64,000 nt of DNA from Clostridium sp. (GTDB lineage Bacteria; Bacillota; Clostridia; Clostridiales; Clostridiaceae): the NCBI RefSeq assembly GCF_017888565.1, contig NZ_JAGHFX010000025.1:1-64000 (forward strand), read 5' to 3'. The position numbers and the translations under genes are program-made. Below, piece after piece: positions 63,906-64,000 of the stretch. Position 1 is the first letter of the stretch; the number at the start of each line of letters is the position of its first letter. Under the pieces are notes generated by a model. It had not been told where the DNA came from, made no database searches, and saw nothing but the letters and a program-made list of their open reading frames with translations.

Positions 63906-64000
63906 AATATCTTAGAATAGTACTTAGAGATTATCTATCTATATATAATTTTTTGGACAAGTCTTATATTGATATATGTATTAAAATATAAAGTAGTGCT

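Noticed and set aside
1-64000. CRISPR arrays, tRNA, rRNA, phage or transposase genes
   Set aside because: No regularly spaced repeats, no tRNA cloverleaf with CCA or TTCGA patterns, no rRNA text and no integrase/transposase motifs were seen by eye; short or degenerate cases cannot be excluded.

Overview
The window is a compact, very AT-rich chromosomal segment from a Gram-positive anaerobe, most likely a Clostridium (Clostridiaceae, the broad perfringens/butyricum/tertium group). This rests on strong AGGAGG-type ribosome sites, AGA/TTA-dominated codon use, a T-box in front of argS, feoAB with a small Cys-rich partner, a thioredoxin/NADPH-site-less reductase pair, FabK-type fatty acid synthesis and a TPP riboswitch. 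No tRNA, rRNA, CRISPR array, phage gene or intact insertion sequence was recognised. The species cannot be fixed from the sequence alone.

Layout. 0-6 kb: repeat-rich tail of a surface or cell-wall protein, an M50-like membrane protein without catalytic residues, a Ppx/GppA-HD protein, T-box-controlled argS and an AI-2E family permease. 6-18 kb: Fur-box-controlled feoA-feoB plus a small Cys-rich membrane protein, then housekeeping and orphan genes (RNase H-like nuclease, metallo-beta-lactamase lipoprotein, acylglycerolphosphate acyltransferase, HPr-kinase-like P-loop protein, DUF378, Lrp regulator, PHP hydrolase, gamma carbonic anhydrase, CvfB). 18-30 kb: amino-acid ABC transporter, Ca-type P-ATPase, YaaR, ABC exporter, trxA plus reductase behind a CsoR/CstR-like palindrome, oleate hydratase and VanW. 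Two copies of a structured roughly 96-bp repeat lie in two of the convergent gaps.

30.8-38.2 kb is a probable operon: BglG-type PTS regulator, M42 aminopeptidase, lactose/cellobiose-family PTS IIA-IIB-IIC, M24 peptidase and PatB/MalY C-S lyase. 38.2-48.9 kb is fatty acid synthesis: a FabK-like flavoprotein divergent from fabH-acpP-fabK-fabD-fabG-fabF-accB-fabZ-accC-accD-accA, with three FabT-like boxes in the divergent gap. 49-64 kb is more accessory: LprI-like lipoprotein, dCMP deaminase, a response regulator whose histidine kinase is a pseudogene, a three-gene overlapping set (glycosyltransferase, deacetylase, flippase-like protein), metallophosphoesterase, TatD, a TPP-riboswitch-controlled thiamine-precursor transporter, meso-diaminopimelate dehydrogenase and several decayed genes, including a 5'-nucleotidase with an internal deletion.

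The best candidates for something undescribed are the PTS-peptidase-C-S lyase operon, the glycosyltransferase/deacetylase/flippase set, the CsoR/CstR-like operator in front of the thioredoxin pair, and the two-hairpin dispersed repeat. All functional calls come from reading motifs by eye; no database search was run.
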